A stretch of DNA of 64,000 nucleotides. Origin: CACIIZ01 sp045565285 (lineage in GTDB: Bacteria > Pseudomonadota > Alphaproteobacteria > Rhodobacterales > Rhodobacteraceae). The position numbers and the translations under genes were made by a program. Shown here piece after piece: positions 45,522-54,931 of the stretch. The stretch spans positions 15,774 to 79,773 of the forward strand of contig JBJLFR010000010.1 of assembly GCA_045565285.1 (NCBI GenBank). The letters are read 5' to 3'. The first letter of the stretch is position 1. The number at the start of each line of letters is the position of its first letter. Under the pieces are notes generated by a model, which searched no databases, was not told the DNA's origin, and saw nothing but the letters and a program-made list of their open reading frames with translations.

Positions 45522-46733
45522 ATGAATCGTGTAGTAATCACTGGAGCAGGTGCTGTAAGCTCGTTAGGTATGGATTTACCTACTATTTTTAATTCTTTAT
45601 CAGAAGGAAAAAATGGAATAAGCCCAATTAATTTTCTAAATGCTGAAAGATTATCAGTTAGGATTGGTGGTCAGATTCATAGCTTTAATCCAGATGATTA
45701 TTTTTCTAAACAAGAAAAATCAATTTATGATAAATTTACACAATTTGCACTTATTGCTACTAAACAAGCTGTTTTATCTTCTGGAATAGAATTTAAGGAA
45801 AAAGACTCTTCAGAAATAGGTGTTATTTTAGGTACTGCTGGTGGTGGTCTTCAAACTCAAGATGAAAACTATAGACAAGTATATGAAGAAGGTAAGAATA
45901 GAGTGCATCCTTTAATCGTTCCCAAGTTAATGAATAATGCGGCTGCTAGTAATGTTTCAATAAAATTTAATGCCCAAGGGCCCTGTTTCACAATAGCATC
46001 AGCATGTTCTTCTTCTAATCATGCAATGGGACAAGCATTATACTTAATTCGATCTGGTGTTATAAAAACAGCCATAACAGGAGGATCTGAAAGTATGCTT
46101 TGTTTTGGTGGAATTAAAGCCTGGGAAGGACTACGAATTATGTCAAAAGAAGCATGTCGTCCTTTTTGTAAAACTAGAGATGGGATGGTTCAAGGAGAAG
46201 GTGCTGCAATTTTTATATTTGAAAATTATGATAATGCTAAAAAACGAGGTGCTAATATTTTAGCTGAAGTCGCAGGATTCTCAATGACATCTGATGCAAA
46301 AGATATAGTTAACCCGAGCATAAAAGGTGCTGCAAGAGCAATATTTGGTGCCTTAAAAGACGCAAAATTTAACCCAGAAGACGTTGGTTATATTAATGCA
46401 CATGGTACTGGAACTTTAGCAAATGATAAAACTGAATGTGCAGCAATTAAGGAAGTTTTCAAAAATCATACAAAAAAATTGATGATATCTTCAACTAAAT
46501 CAATGCACGGACATTTAATTGGAGGTACTGGAGCAGTTGAATTGTTAGCTTGTTTATTAGCATTAAAAAATAAAATCATTGCTCCGACTATTAACTTCTT
46601 AAAAAAAGATCCTGATTGCGATTTAGATGTTGTACCAAATACAGCTAGACAAAAAAATGTGCGATGTGTTCTTTCTAATTCTTTTGCATTTGGTGGTTTA
46701 AATGCAGTTTTAGCATTAAAAAAATGTCCATAA
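45522..46733 (+). CDS. Beta-ketoacyl-ACP synthase (KAS II-like)
   Basis: 403 residues of the thiolase-fold condensing enzymes. The nucleophile is C162 in ASACSSSNHAMGQA; the two catalytic histidines are in NAHGTGT and KSMHGHLIGGTGAVE; SNSFAFGGLNAVL closes the family. It extends an acyl chain bound to ACP. The 2-bp gap from the ACP gene shows they are a unit, and lpxD lies just before, so a role in an unusual or long acyl chain of lipid A is plausible. It could also be a general FabF paralogue. Confidence 0.92.
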   Translation: MNRVVITGAGAVSSLGMDLPTIFNSLSEGKNGISPINFLNAERLSVRIGGQIHSFNPDDYFSKQEKSIYDKFTQFALIATKQAVLSSGIEFKEKDSSEIGVILGTAGGGLQTQDENYRQVYEEGKNRVHPLIVPKLMNNAAASNVSIKFNAQGPCFTIASACSSSNHAMGQALYLIRSGVIKTAITGGSESMLCFGGIKAWEGLRIMSKEACRPFCKTRDGMVQGEGAAIFIFENYDNAKKRGANILAEVAGFSMTSDAKDIVNPSIKGAARAIFGALKDAKFNPEDVGYINAHGTGTLANDKTECAAIKEVFKNHTKKLMISSTKSMHGHLIGGTGAVELLACLLALKNKIIAPTINFLKKDPDCDLDVVPNTARQKNVRCVLSNSFAFGGLNAVLALKKCP

Positions 46734-47306
46734 TTATTTTGAGGTTATATTATCATAAAGTGTCTCAAAATTTTCTAAATCGATATCAACTATAAATTTA
46801 TTGTTAGGATTTCTAATGTCAATCATAACCATTGATAGATTTGCACCTTTTATTAATAAATCAATACCTTGTTTTGTTAAACCAAACTGAGATGTACATC
46901 CTATCTGATCACAGAATAAAAATTGTTCCGTAAAGGGTTCATTAGTATCCACAACAAAAGTAATTCCATTTGGTAAAATAGGAATACTGGATTCAAAAGG
47001 AACAAAAATTGTAATCAATGAATCCGCTACCGTATCAGCATTATCTTTTATTTTTTCTATAATAAATCTAGCAGCCCTATTACCTTCTACGTTTAATGCG
47101 AACTGTACCCCAACACATTTACTTTTTACTTTCTCACATATTTGCAACCAATTTCCATATTCAGCCCTTATTTCTTCGTTAGAATTCAACAAATTATTAT
47201 TTTTATCAGTTTGGGAAAAAACAGGAATATTTAATAAATAATAGAATAAAAAGAAGAAAGAAAATACAATAAATTGAATTTTAAAATTATATATTTTTAA
47301 TGACAT
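46734..47306 (-). CDS. IalB-family periplasmic protein
   Basis: 190 residues with a signal peptide (hydrophobic 10-32). The mature part fits invasion-associated locus B: EIRAEYGNWLQICE, CVGVQFALNVEGNRAARFII, LPNGITFVVDTNEPFTEQFLFCDQIGCTSQFGLT. The Cys residues probably form disulfides. IalB is best known from Bartonella erythrocyte invasion, but in free-living alphaproteobacteria its role is unknown. Convergent, directly touching the ketosynthase gene. Confidence 0.9.
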   Translation of the reverse strand: MSLKIYNFKIQFIVFSFFFLFYYLLNIPVFSQTDKNNNLLNSNEEIRAEYGNWLQICEKVKSKCVGVQFALNVEGNRAARFIIEKIKDNADTVADSLITIFVPFESSIPILPNGITFVVDTNEPFTEQFLFCDQIGCTSQFGLTKQGIDLLIKGANLSMVMIDIRNPNNKFIVDIDLENFETLYDNITSK

Positions 47307-47323
47307 TATATTGAGATAATTAT

Positions 47324-48631
47324 TTAATTTATTTTAGCTAGTTTAATTTTAGTAATTTTATTTTTTTCTTTAGATAGTATCTCAAATCGAAAACCGTAAA
47401 AATTAAAAACTTGACCTTCACTAGGAATTAATTGGGCTTCGTGAATTACTAAACCAGCTATGGTATTTGCTTCATTATCCGGAAGTGACCAATCATATGC
47501 TCTATTTAAATCTCTTATACTCATTCCACCATCAACCAAAAGCTTTCCATCAGATGTATCAATCATCTGATCAACCTCTATATCATGCTCGTCAGAAATT
47601 TCTCCAACAATTTCTTCGATTATATCTTCTAAAGTAATTAAGCCTCTTAAATCACCATATTCATCTACGACTAATGCAAAATGAGCTTTTCTCTTTAAAA
47701 ATTGTCTCATTTGGAGATCAAGAGTAGTTGTTTCTGGTATAAAATAAGGTTTCATAGCAACTTTTAAAATATCAAATTTTTGAATATCAAATCTTTTAGA
47801 TCCAATTGATGATAAAATACTTGTTTTCCTCAGCAAATCTTTGGCATGAAGAATACCTACAACATTTTCTTGATTATTTTTAAAAATTGGTATTCTTGTA
47901 TATGGAGATTTAAGACATTTTTCTAAAACTTTTTTTGGTGGATCATCTGCATCGACCATTTCAATTTGACTTCTATGTAACATAACTTCTTCTACCATTC
48001 GTTCTGGAAGGTCTAATACACCAAGCAATCTATCTCTTGCATCTTTTTTAACAGTACCTTCTGAATGATGAAGTGCTATTGCCCCTGCAATCTCATCAGA
48101 AGCAAGAATTTGTTTGCTTGGATCAATTTTTACTCCTATTAGCAAAAGTAACAACTGTACAAATTTTCTGACAAAAATAATTATTGGAGAAAATATGTAT
48201 ATTAAAAATAAAACTAAAGGAGCAACTCTTCTTGCTGCAGTTTCAGGATTGTTAATAGCATAAGTTTTAGGCAAAAGTTCAGAAAATACTAAAATTAATA
48301 TAGTCATACTAAAAGTTGCTATAAAAATACCTTTATCACCAAAAAACTTTACGAAATAAGCAGTTGCTAAGGAAGTAGCAAGGATATTAACAATATTATT
48401 TCCTAATAAAATTGTTCCTATTAAACTTTCATTATCATTTGTTATATCTAAAGCTTTCTTTGCACCATTTGAACCTCTATCACTCATACTTCTGAGTTTA
48501 GGGCGACTTGAAGCTGTAAGGGCGGTTTCAGAACCCGAAAAAAATGCTGATAATATTAATAGTAATATAACAACTATTGGGCTACCCCAAGTTGCTAGTT
48601 TGAAATACGTTTCCAAATTATTTTCAATCAT
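47324..48631 (-). CDS. HlyC/CorC-type CBS-domain membrane protein
   Basis: 435 residues: a DUF21 (CNNM) membrane domain in the first ~170 residues (FFSGSETALTASSRPKLRSM, LLGNNIVNILATSLAT), a pair of CBS domains (~200-330: YTRIPIFKNNQENVVGILHAKDLL, HFALVVDEYGDLRGLITLEDIIEEIVGEI) and a C-terminal CorC/HlyC domain. It probably acts in magnesium or cobalt efflux or membrane integrity. It is 4 bp downstream of xerD on the same strand. Confidence 0.92.
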   Translation of the reverse strand: MIENNLETYFKLATWGSPIVVILLLILSAFFSGSETALTASSRPKLRSMSDRGSNGAKKALDITNDNESLIGTILLGNNIVNILATSLATAYFVKFFGDKGIFIATFSMTILILVFSELLPKTYAINNPETAARRVAPLVLFLIYIFSPIIIFVRKFVQLLLLLIGVKIDPSKQILASDEIAGAIALHHSEGTVKKDARDRLLGVLDLPERMVEEVMLHRSQIEMVDADDPPKKVLEKCLKSPYTRIPIFKNNQENVVGILHAKDLLRKTSILSSIGSKRFDIQKFDILKVAMKPYFIPETTTLDLQMRQFLKRKAHFALVVDEYGDLRGLITLEDIIEEIVGEISDEHDIEVDQMIDTSDGKLLVDGGMSIRDLNRAYDWSLPDNEANTIAGLVIHEAQLIPSEGQVFNFYGFRFEILSKEKNKITKIKLAKIN

Positions 48632-48635
48632 TAAA

Positions 48636-49547
48636 TTAACCTTTTTGATTTGTAAATGGATGAAATTTCATCACTAATGCCTTTTTTTTATCTTCTAAAA
48701 CGTGCGTATATATTTGAGTGGTAGCAATGTCTGAATGCCCTAAAAGGCTTTGAATAACTCTGAGATCTGCTCCATTTGATAAAAGATGAGTTGCAAATGC
48801 ATGTCTAATTACATGAGGTGAAATTTTTTTATTGATAAGACCAGAATGGATTGTAATTTTTTTTAAAATATTGAAAAATTGAACTCTACTTATATGTCCT
48901 AAATTTGAATTAGCAGGAAATAAGTATTTTTTTGACTTTTCTTTAATTTCCATTTTTTTTCGAAATAATAACCAGTTTATAATAGCTTTTTTAGCAGAAC
49001 TTGATATAGGTACTATTCTTTCTTTTTTTCCCTTTCCTTTAATTAAAATAACTTCTGAATTCTCATTTATTGTGTTTAAAGGTAAAGAAACAAGTTCACT
49101 TACTCTCAATCCAGTTCCGTAAATAAGTTCAAGTAATGTATTATTTCTTATATTGTTGATATCTTTACTATCTGCAACTTTTGAAGAATTTAATAATAAA
49201 TTAATTTCGTCAATAGATAATGTTTCAGGTAATTTATTGATATAATTTGGAGATTGCAATTTTAAACATGGATTTTTATTTATCCAATTTTCTTTTAATG
49301 CAAATTTAAAAAAATGTTTATAACTAGAAATTTTTCTAGCTATTGATCTATTAGAAGTTCTCAACCTTCCTAAAAAATTCAAATTTTCGAGTATATAATT
49401 TTCAGTTATTAAATTTAAATCACGATGAATATTTTTTTCAAATAATTGCATTAAATCTCTTTTATAAGCATCTATAGAATTTAAACTAAAATTTTTTTCT
49501 GATATTAATGATTCAAGAAAACAATCTAATTTATCGTTTATGTTCAT
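48636..49547 (-). CDS. xerD: Tyrosine recombinase XerD
   Basis: 303 residues, a Xer-type tyrosine recombinase. An N-terminal SAM-like DNA-binding domain (LDCFLESLISEKNFS, SYKHFFKFAL) precedes the catalytic domain: TGLRVSELVSL (Arg), ISPHVIRHAFATHLLSNGADLRVIQSLLGHSDIATTQIYTHV (His-x-x-Arg, His, Tyr). It resolves chromosome dimers at dif with XerC. XerD rather than XerC is chosen from the NGADLRVIQ/TTQIYTHV pattern and from its place next to aroK, a common alphaproteobacterial order. Confidence 0.87.
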   Translation of the reverse strand: MNINDKLDCFLESLISEKNFSLNSIDAYKRDLMQLFEKNIHRDLNLITENYILENLNFLGRLRTSNRSIARKISSYKHFFKFALKENWINKNPCLKLQSPNYINKLPETLSIDEINLLLNSSKVADSKDINNIRNNTLLELIYGTGLRVSELVSLPLNTINENSEVILIKGKGKKERIVPISSSAKKAIINWLLFRKKMEIKEKSKKYLFPANSNLGHISRVQFFNILKKITIHSGLINKKISPHVIRHAFATHLLSNGADLRVIQSLLGHSDIATTQIYTHVLEDKKKALVMKFHPFTNQKG

Positions 49548-49557
49548 TTATTGAAAC

Positions 49558-51195
49558 CTATAATTTTTTAAAATATTCCATTATTAATAATTCATTAGAA
49601 ATAGCTTTAAAATCGTTTATTAAACCAAGTTTTACTAAAGATGCCAAGCCTATTTGCAAATCTGCAATATCGGTGTAAGTACTAGAGGAAATCAAATATA
49701 TGGCATTTAATAATATAAATCCGTTCTGCTTTTTTGAAAATGCTTCATCCATTTTCTTACTTGAAAACATGCCTACAGGATAAACTCCATTACTTGCTTC
49801 CAAAATAGCCCTTTGTAGTTCAGTATTGTGTGTGTTTAAAAAGATATTAGTAGTATTATGTTGAAGATTATTTTTTAATCTATAATTCCTGATATTTTTA
49901 TCTCTATTGTAAATAACGTCAATTAAATTTTGCAATTTAGAATTATTAATTTTATTTCCATATATTTGGTCATTGTAATTACCTGACATAATATTAATCA
50001 CTATAATTAACTCATATAATAAAGAATATTTAGTTTCCCTTAATTTCAACGTTTCACTGTAAAACTCTGCAAAAGGAGATAATAATTTATTTTTTAAAAA
50101 CTCTTCAATCATAAGTTTCAAATGGTTTTCTAAAGCTTTAGAATTGTTTAATTGAATTTTAAATATATTTTCTAAATCTTGAACTAGTTTTGCCCGCGCC
50201 CAAACTCCTCCAGAAGTCGAGGGCTGTTTTACTTTGTATATAGAAAATAATATATTTGGATTTAAAGCTCCACTTTTAACTAATTCCTCAGAAGCAATGA
50301 TCCTTGACCTTATGCTTTTACTTCGACCTAAATCATTGTAAAGGTATTTCGCATCACTGCTTAAATTTTTTACTCCAACATTAGAAAAATTACATAAATA
50401 TACTAATATAGGTTTATCTATACTACATAAATCCTTATTTGTTATTTCAAGTTCAGCTTCATGGTCTAAATAGTTAATTAATAATTTTTCATAATCACTT
50501 TCTATCTCATTTATACTAGAATAAGTTGCTAAAGATAAAGCTGCAGCATTCCAATCTCCACTTCTAGCTAGACAAATTATTTTATGAGCGGGATCAATGA
50601 AAAGAAAATGACTTTTTAAAACTGAATTACAAAATTTGTCAAATCTGAAAGTTAAAAAGGAGATTTTTGACCATAAATCTATTAATTTTGGATCAGTACT
50701 TGGGTCGGCATCTAGTAATAAAGCTTCAGCATCATCCAATGCTCCAATTTGTATTAATTTCAAAATTCTAGCTCTTAAAAAAAAAGTACCAGAAAACTCT
50801 TTTCCATTTACGATAATTGGTGGATCAGCTTCAATTAAAAGAATTCTTTTTAATAATCGATTTAAATAGTATAAATCACTTATATCAATCTTTCCTAATA
50901 ATTGAGAAATCTCCAATTCATTACTATTTTTCCATACATCAGAATCTATTCCAATTTTTATACTAGGAAATATACCAATGGAATTTTTACTAATACCTGG
51001 AAGATTTAATTTTTCAATATCATCATTAATATTATTAAAATTTAAAGATGGATTTGTATAAAAAACTGGGGGATCATTTATTTTTTCTGCCAACCAATTT
51101 ATTGAAGATCTTGGATCATTAGCATATAAAAAATTTATTTTAACACTTAATTGAAGTATTAAAATAAATATCATAATAAATAATTTAAAAACCAT
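49558..51195 (-). CDS. Large exported hypothetical protein
   Basis: 545 residues with a signal peptide (about 1-25, MVFKLFIMIFILILQLSVKI...). The rest is mainly helical, with A-L-x-D-A-E-A-L-L-L-type and W-N-A-A-A-L-S-L-A segments that recall TPR-like helical repeats, but no clear family could be named. Alphaproteobacterial genomes often carry such a protein between xerD and aroK. Its ATG shares a base with the stop of a 42-residue membrane peptide upstream (TAATG), and xerD follows after 10 bp. Confidence 0.7.
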   Translation of the reverse strand: MVFKLFIMIFILILQLSVKINFLYANDPRSSINWLAEKINDPPVFYTNPSLNFNNINDDIEKLNLPGISKNSIGIFPSIKIGIDSDVWKNSNELEISQLLGKIDISDLYYLNRLLKRILLIEADPPIIVNGKEFSGTFFLRARILKLIQIGALDDAEALLLDADPSTDPKLIDLWSKISFLTFRFDKFCNSVLKSHFLFIDPAHKIICLARSGDWNAAALSLATYSSINEIESDYEKLLINYLDHEAELEITNKDLCSIDKPILVYLCNFSNVGVKNLSSDAKYLYNDLGRSKSIRSRIIASEELVKSGALNPNILFSIYKVKQPSTSGGVWARAKLVQDLENIFKIQLNNSKALENHLKLMIEEFLKNKLLSPFAEFYSETLKLRETKYSLLYELIIVINIMSGNYNDQIYGNKINNSKLQNLIDVIYNRDKNIRNYRLKNNLQHNTTNIFLNTHNTELQRAILEASNGVYPVGMFSSKKMDEAFSKKQNGFILLNAIYLISSSTYTDIADLQIGLASLVKLGLINDFKAISNELLIMEYFKKL

Positions 51196-51323
51196 TATTT
51201 TACTGGTACATTAAATATTAATAGATTAGTAATTGGCTTCAATTCATATAAAGAAGAGTAAATTGAAATACTAATTATTAAAATTAATATCAAAATAAAA
51301 AAAACTTTAATTAATGTCCGCAT
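51195..51323 (-). CDS. Small single-span membrane protein coupled to the next gene
   Basis: A 42-residue frame from ATG 51321-51323. Residues 1-22 are a hydrophobic span (MRTLIKVFFILILILII...), then a short periplasmic tail ELKPITNLLIFNVPV. Its TAA stop overlaps the ATG of the next gene as TAATG, a classical coupling signal, which is good evidence that it is translated. Similar tiny proteins precede this hypothetical gene in other alphaproteobacteria. Function unknown. Confidence 0.65.
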   Translation of the reverse strand: MRTLIKVFFILILILIISISIYSSLYELKPITNLLIFNVPVK

Positions 51324-51469
51324 CTAAAATGACAAATTGTTAATATTAAATTATAATAAATTTTAATTCAAAAAAAAATTATTTTCAAAAGATTTATAAA
51401 ATAATATATATATCAAATAATAGCCATAAATGTAAATTTACTAAATATAAATTGTATAAATTAAAAAAA

Positions 51470-51995
51470 ATGCTTGTTTTAGTCGGACTTATGGGAGCAG
51501 GAAAATCTTCTATAGGAAAAAAAACTATCCAATTTTTTAAATGTAGGATTTATAGACTCTGATCAAGAAATTGAAAATGCTGCAGGAATGAAAATTGTAG
51601 AAATATTTGAAAAATTTGGGGAAAATTATTTTAGAGATGGTGAGAAAAAAGTTATCAATAGACTTATCTTACAAAAGCCAAAAGTTCTATCGACAGGGGG
51701 TGGGGCATTTATATCAAAAGAAATAAGGGATATAATTAAAATAAATGGTTATTCAATTTGGCTAAAAGCTGATCTAGAAACATTATGGCCTAGGGTTGCT
51801 GAGAAAGCAAATCGTCCTCTATTAAATAAAAAATTTCCAAAAAAAGAATTAGAAAAATTGATAATAGAAAGAAATCCAATTTATAATATTGCTGATATAA
51901 CTGTAGAAAGTAAGGCAACCATAAGTCATTCAGCAATGGTCGATAAAATTATCGATGAATTAAAAAAATATAATATGTTAATTGAAATTACATAA
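51470..51995 (+). CDS. aroK: Shikimate kinase AroK (single-base frameshift)
   Basis: From ATG 51470 the Walker A loop LVGLMGAGKSSIGKK is clear, then the frame breaks. The rest of the family (GFIDSDQEIENAAGM, IFEKFGENYFRDGE, LSTGGGAF, WLKADLETLWPRV, RPLLN) lies in the next frame to 51995. One A too many in the eight-A run 51517-51524 accounts for it; with seven A the protein is 174 residues, normal for AroK. It makes shikimate 3-phosphate. aroB follows after 20 bp, the usual pair. Confidence 0.9.
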
Positions 51996-52015
51996 TAAAT
52001 TACTGAAGTTTAACA

Positions 52016-53119
52016 ATGAAAATTATTAATGCCAAGTATGACGGATTTACCCACGATATTATCATTGGAAATCATATTTATGATCAATTAATTTCATATT
52101 TATTGACGAATGAATTCAAATCAAAATTATGCATAATCACAGACAAAAATGTTGCTAATTATCATTTATCATCACTCCTAAAAGTATTAGAAAAAGCAAA
52201 AATAAAAACTGAAATTCTAGTCCTAAACCCAGGTGAAAAAACTAAAAGTTGGCATAATTTAAAAAAAGTTTCAGAATGGCTTATTCTAAATCAAGTTGAA
52301 AGAAATGACTATGTCATAAGTTTTGGTGGCGGAGTTGTTGGAGATTTGACTGGTTTTGCTACTTCCATAGTTAGAAGAGGAATAAAAATAATTCACATGC
52401 CTACTACATTACTTGCACAAGTTGATAGTTCTATCGGAGGAAAAACTGGCGTGAATTCATCACATGGAAAAAACTTAGTTGGAACATTTCATCATCCTTC
52501 ACTAATTTTGACAGATATTTCTTATTTAAAAACATTAAATAAAAGGGATTTTTTATCAGGTTATGCTGAAGCAATTAAAAAAGCATTAATTAGAGACTAT
52601 GATCATTTTAGTTGGTTAGAAGAAAAAGATTATACAGATTTAAGAAATGAAGATAATATTATTAATATTATTTATAAATCATGTAAAATCAAAGTTGAAT
52701 TAGTTCAAAATGATGAGAGAGAAAAAGGGCAGAGGGCTTTATTGAATTTAGGGCATACATTTGCTCATGCTCTAGAGTCTGCAAACAACTATTCAAACAC
52801 TTTATTACATGGTGAAGCTGTAATTATTGGCTGTTGCCTTGCATTGGAATTAAGTAAAAAATATGATTTAATTACATCTAAAGATTGTGAAAGAGTAAAG
52901 AAACACTTTAAAAAATTAGATTATCTAACTGAAATTAAACAAATTAAATCAAATAAATTTGATCTCAGAAATTTAATTGATATTATGCATCAAGATAAAA
53001 AAGTTAATAATAAAAAATTAAGTTTTATTCTTTTGAAAAGTATAGGTAAAGGTATGATTTGCAAAAATGTAAATATGAAAATCGTTAAAGATATATTAAT
53101 CAAATCACTAAATGGTTAA
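52016..53119 (+). CDS. aroB: 3-dehydroquinate synthase
   Basis: 367 residues of AroB. Seen: the NAD-binding region SFGGGVVGDLTGFATSIVRRG, PTTLLAQVDSSIGGKTGVN with active-site residues, FHHPSLILTD, GYAEAIKKALI, and the metal-binding NLGHTFAHALE and LHGEAV. It makes dehydroquinate from DAHP early in the shikimate pathway. Located just after aroK on the same strand. Uninterrupted. Confidence 0.97.
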   Translation: MKIINAKYDGFTHDIIIGNHIYDQLISYLLTNEFKSKLCIITDKNVANYHLSSLLKVLEKAKIKTEILVLNPGEKTKSWHNLKKVSEWLILNQVERNDYVISFGGGVVGDLTGFATSIVRRGIKIIHMPTTLLAQVDSSIGGKTGVNSSHGKNLVGTFHHPSLILTDISYLKTLNKRDFLSGYAEAIKKALIRDYDHFSWLEEKDYTDLRNEDNIINIIYKSCKIKVELVQNDEREKGQRALLNLGHTFAHALESANNYSNTLLHGEAVIIGCCLALELSKKYDLITSKDCERVKKHFKKLDYLTEIKQIKSNKFDLRNLIDIMHQDKKVNNKKLSFILLKSIGKGMICKNVNMKIVKDILIKSLNG

Positions 53120-53187
53120 TAATGCTGCTCTTTAACTTTAAAATAATTTTTTTAACAAAAGAATTTAATTTATACTTGGCATAAAAT

Positions 53188-54348
53188 ATGATATTTACAT
53201 CTTCATCAGAAGAATTCAAAAAATTTTGTGACGAAATAATTCAACACGCTGATTATGTAGCAATTGACACAGAATTTATTAGAATTGATACTTATTATCC
53301 AAAACTTTGTTTACTTCAATTAGCTTTCAAAATTCAAAATACTAAAAAAATCTTAATTCTAGATGTACTTAGTAAAGAAATAGAATTTCAACCTTTTATT
53401 AATGTTCTTAAAAATAAAGAAATTACCAAAGTTTTTCATGCAGGCAGGCAGGATTGTGAAATTTTTCTAAATTTATTTAATTTTTTACCTCAGAATATTT
53501 TTGATACACAAATTGGAGCTATGGTTTGTGGAATTGGTGATCAAGAAAGTTATGAAAATTTAGTTTCAAATTTTTTGAAAATCAAAATTGATAAATCATT
53601 TCAGTTCACAGATTGGTCAATAAGACCATTGTCAAAATCAAAAATAGAATATGCTGCTAATGATGTGAATTATTTATGTGATATCTACGAGCATCAAAAG
53701 AAATTACTAAAAAAACTAAATCGAAAAGAATGGATTATTGAAGAAAATAATAAACTTTCTGAAAAAGAAACTTACCATCATAATTTAATATCTATTTACA
53801 AAAAAATCAGAGTAAATAAAAGTATAAAATATAAAGAATTAATTTTTGATTTAATTGATTTTAGGGAAAAAATTGCAAAAAAATTAAATTTGCCCAGAAA
53901 TCATATAATTAACGATAGTAAACTAGTTAATATTATTAAACAATTGCCTAGTAATATAAATGAGATTGAAAAATTATCATTATTTTCAAAAACAGAATTA
54001 AATAATTTATATAATAAAAAAATTTTTATGATAGTTGAAAATTTCAATTTAAAAAAAGAATCAAATAAAAATTTTGTTCCTAAGGTGATAAATGAAAAAT
54101 TATTTGATATTATAAGTCTTTTAAAAATTTTATTAAAAATAACAAGCAATAAATATGCAGTTCCATCAAGATTAATTGCTTCAAATCAGGATTTGGAAGA
54201 TTTTATATTAAATCAAAATGAAAATATTCCAGCCTTAAAAGGCTGGAGATGGGATGTTTTTGGTAAAGATGCTATGAAATTAAAAAATGGTGAAATTGCT
54301 ATATATAGAAGTAAGAATGGACTTAAATTAATAAATATTAACAGTTAA
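53188..54348 (+). CDS. rnd: Ribonuclease D
   Basis: 386 residues. The DEDD 3'-exonuclease core has AIDTEFIRIDTYYPKLCLLQLA (D and E), HAGRQDCEIF (D) and YAANDVNYLCDIY (Y and D). An HRDC-type helical region follows (about 200-300: FREKIAKKLNLPRNHIINDSKLVNIIKQLPS). It trims tRNA and other small RNA 3' ends. sufE-like gene follows after 4 bp. Confidence 0.93.
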   Translation: MIFTSSSEEFKKFCDEIIQHADYVAIDTEFIRIDTYYPKLCLLQLAFKIQNTKKILILDVLSKEIEFQPFINVLKNKEITKVFHAGRQDCEIFLNLFNFLPQNIFDTQIGAMVCGIGDQESYENLVSNFLKIKIDKSFQFTDWSIRPLSKSKIEYAANDVNYLCDIYEHQKKLLKKLNRKEWIIEENNKLSEKETYHHNLISIYKKIRVNKSIKYKELIFDLIDFREKIAKKLNLPRNHIINDSKLVNIIKQLPSNINEIEKLSLFSKTELNNLYNKKIFMIVENFNLKKESNKNFVPKVINEKLFDIISLLKILLKITSNKYAVPSRLIASNQDLEDFILNQNENIPALKGWRWDVFGKDAMKLKNGEIAIYRSKNGLKLININS

Positions 54349-54352
54349 AACT

Positions 54353-54784
54353 ATGGAAAAATATATGAAAAAAGTAAAATTTGAAACTATAGCAGAAGAT
54401 TTTGATTTTTTAGAAAGTTGGGAAGATAAATACCGTTACATAATTGATCTCGGTAAAGACTTAGAATTTTATCCTAAAGAGTTAAAAAATGAAGATTATC
54501 GCGTTATTGGTTGTGCAAGTCAGGTCTGGTTCTATCCAAAAATTTCGGAATATAATGGAAAAAAATTATTTACATTCAAAGGTGATTCAGATGCAATGAT
54601 TGTGCGAGGACTAATCAAGTTATTATCAACTATTTATAACAATAAAGAAGTTAAAGAAGCACTAACTATTGATCCTTATAAACAGCTAGAATTATTAAAT
54701 TTGAAAGAACATATATCTTCACAACGCTCAAATGGTTTAAACTCAATGATTTTAAAGATCAAAGAATTTTTACTTAATAACTAA
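54353..54784 (+). CDS. sufE: SufE-family Fe-S assembly protein
   Basis: 143 residues. SufE marks: DFDFLESWEDKYRYIIDLGKDL at the N-terminus, VIGCASQVWFYP with the sulfur-accepting Cys (C58 region), and GDSDAMIVRGLIKLLSTIYNN. It takes persulfide from the desulfurase SufS and passes it on for Fe-S cluster assembly. It lies 4 bp after rnd and is probably in the same transcript; no other suf gene is in the window. Confidence 0.92.
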   Translation: MEKYMKKVKFETIAEDFDFLESWEDKYRYIIDLGKDLEFYPKELKNEDYRVIGCASQVWFYPKISEYNGKKLFTFKGDSDAMIVRGLIKLLSTIYNNKEVKEALTIDPYKQLELLNLKEHISSQRSNGLNSMILKIKEFLLNN

Positions 54785-54931
54785 AATATACAAATAAAAT
54801 TATCTCTAATTTATAATAGTTTTATATTAAGTCGTTTTTAGAATATGAAATGTCGAAATATAATTTATAAATGATAAAACTTAAACTATTTTATAACTTA
54901 GTATTTATTATTTAAAGAATTTGGTGATCCA

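Noticed and set aside
49558..51195. Naming the large exported protein as a TPR protein
   Set aside because: Helical segments recall TPRs, but the consensus W-L-G-Y-A-F-A-P spacing is not met convincingly, so it is left as hypothetical.
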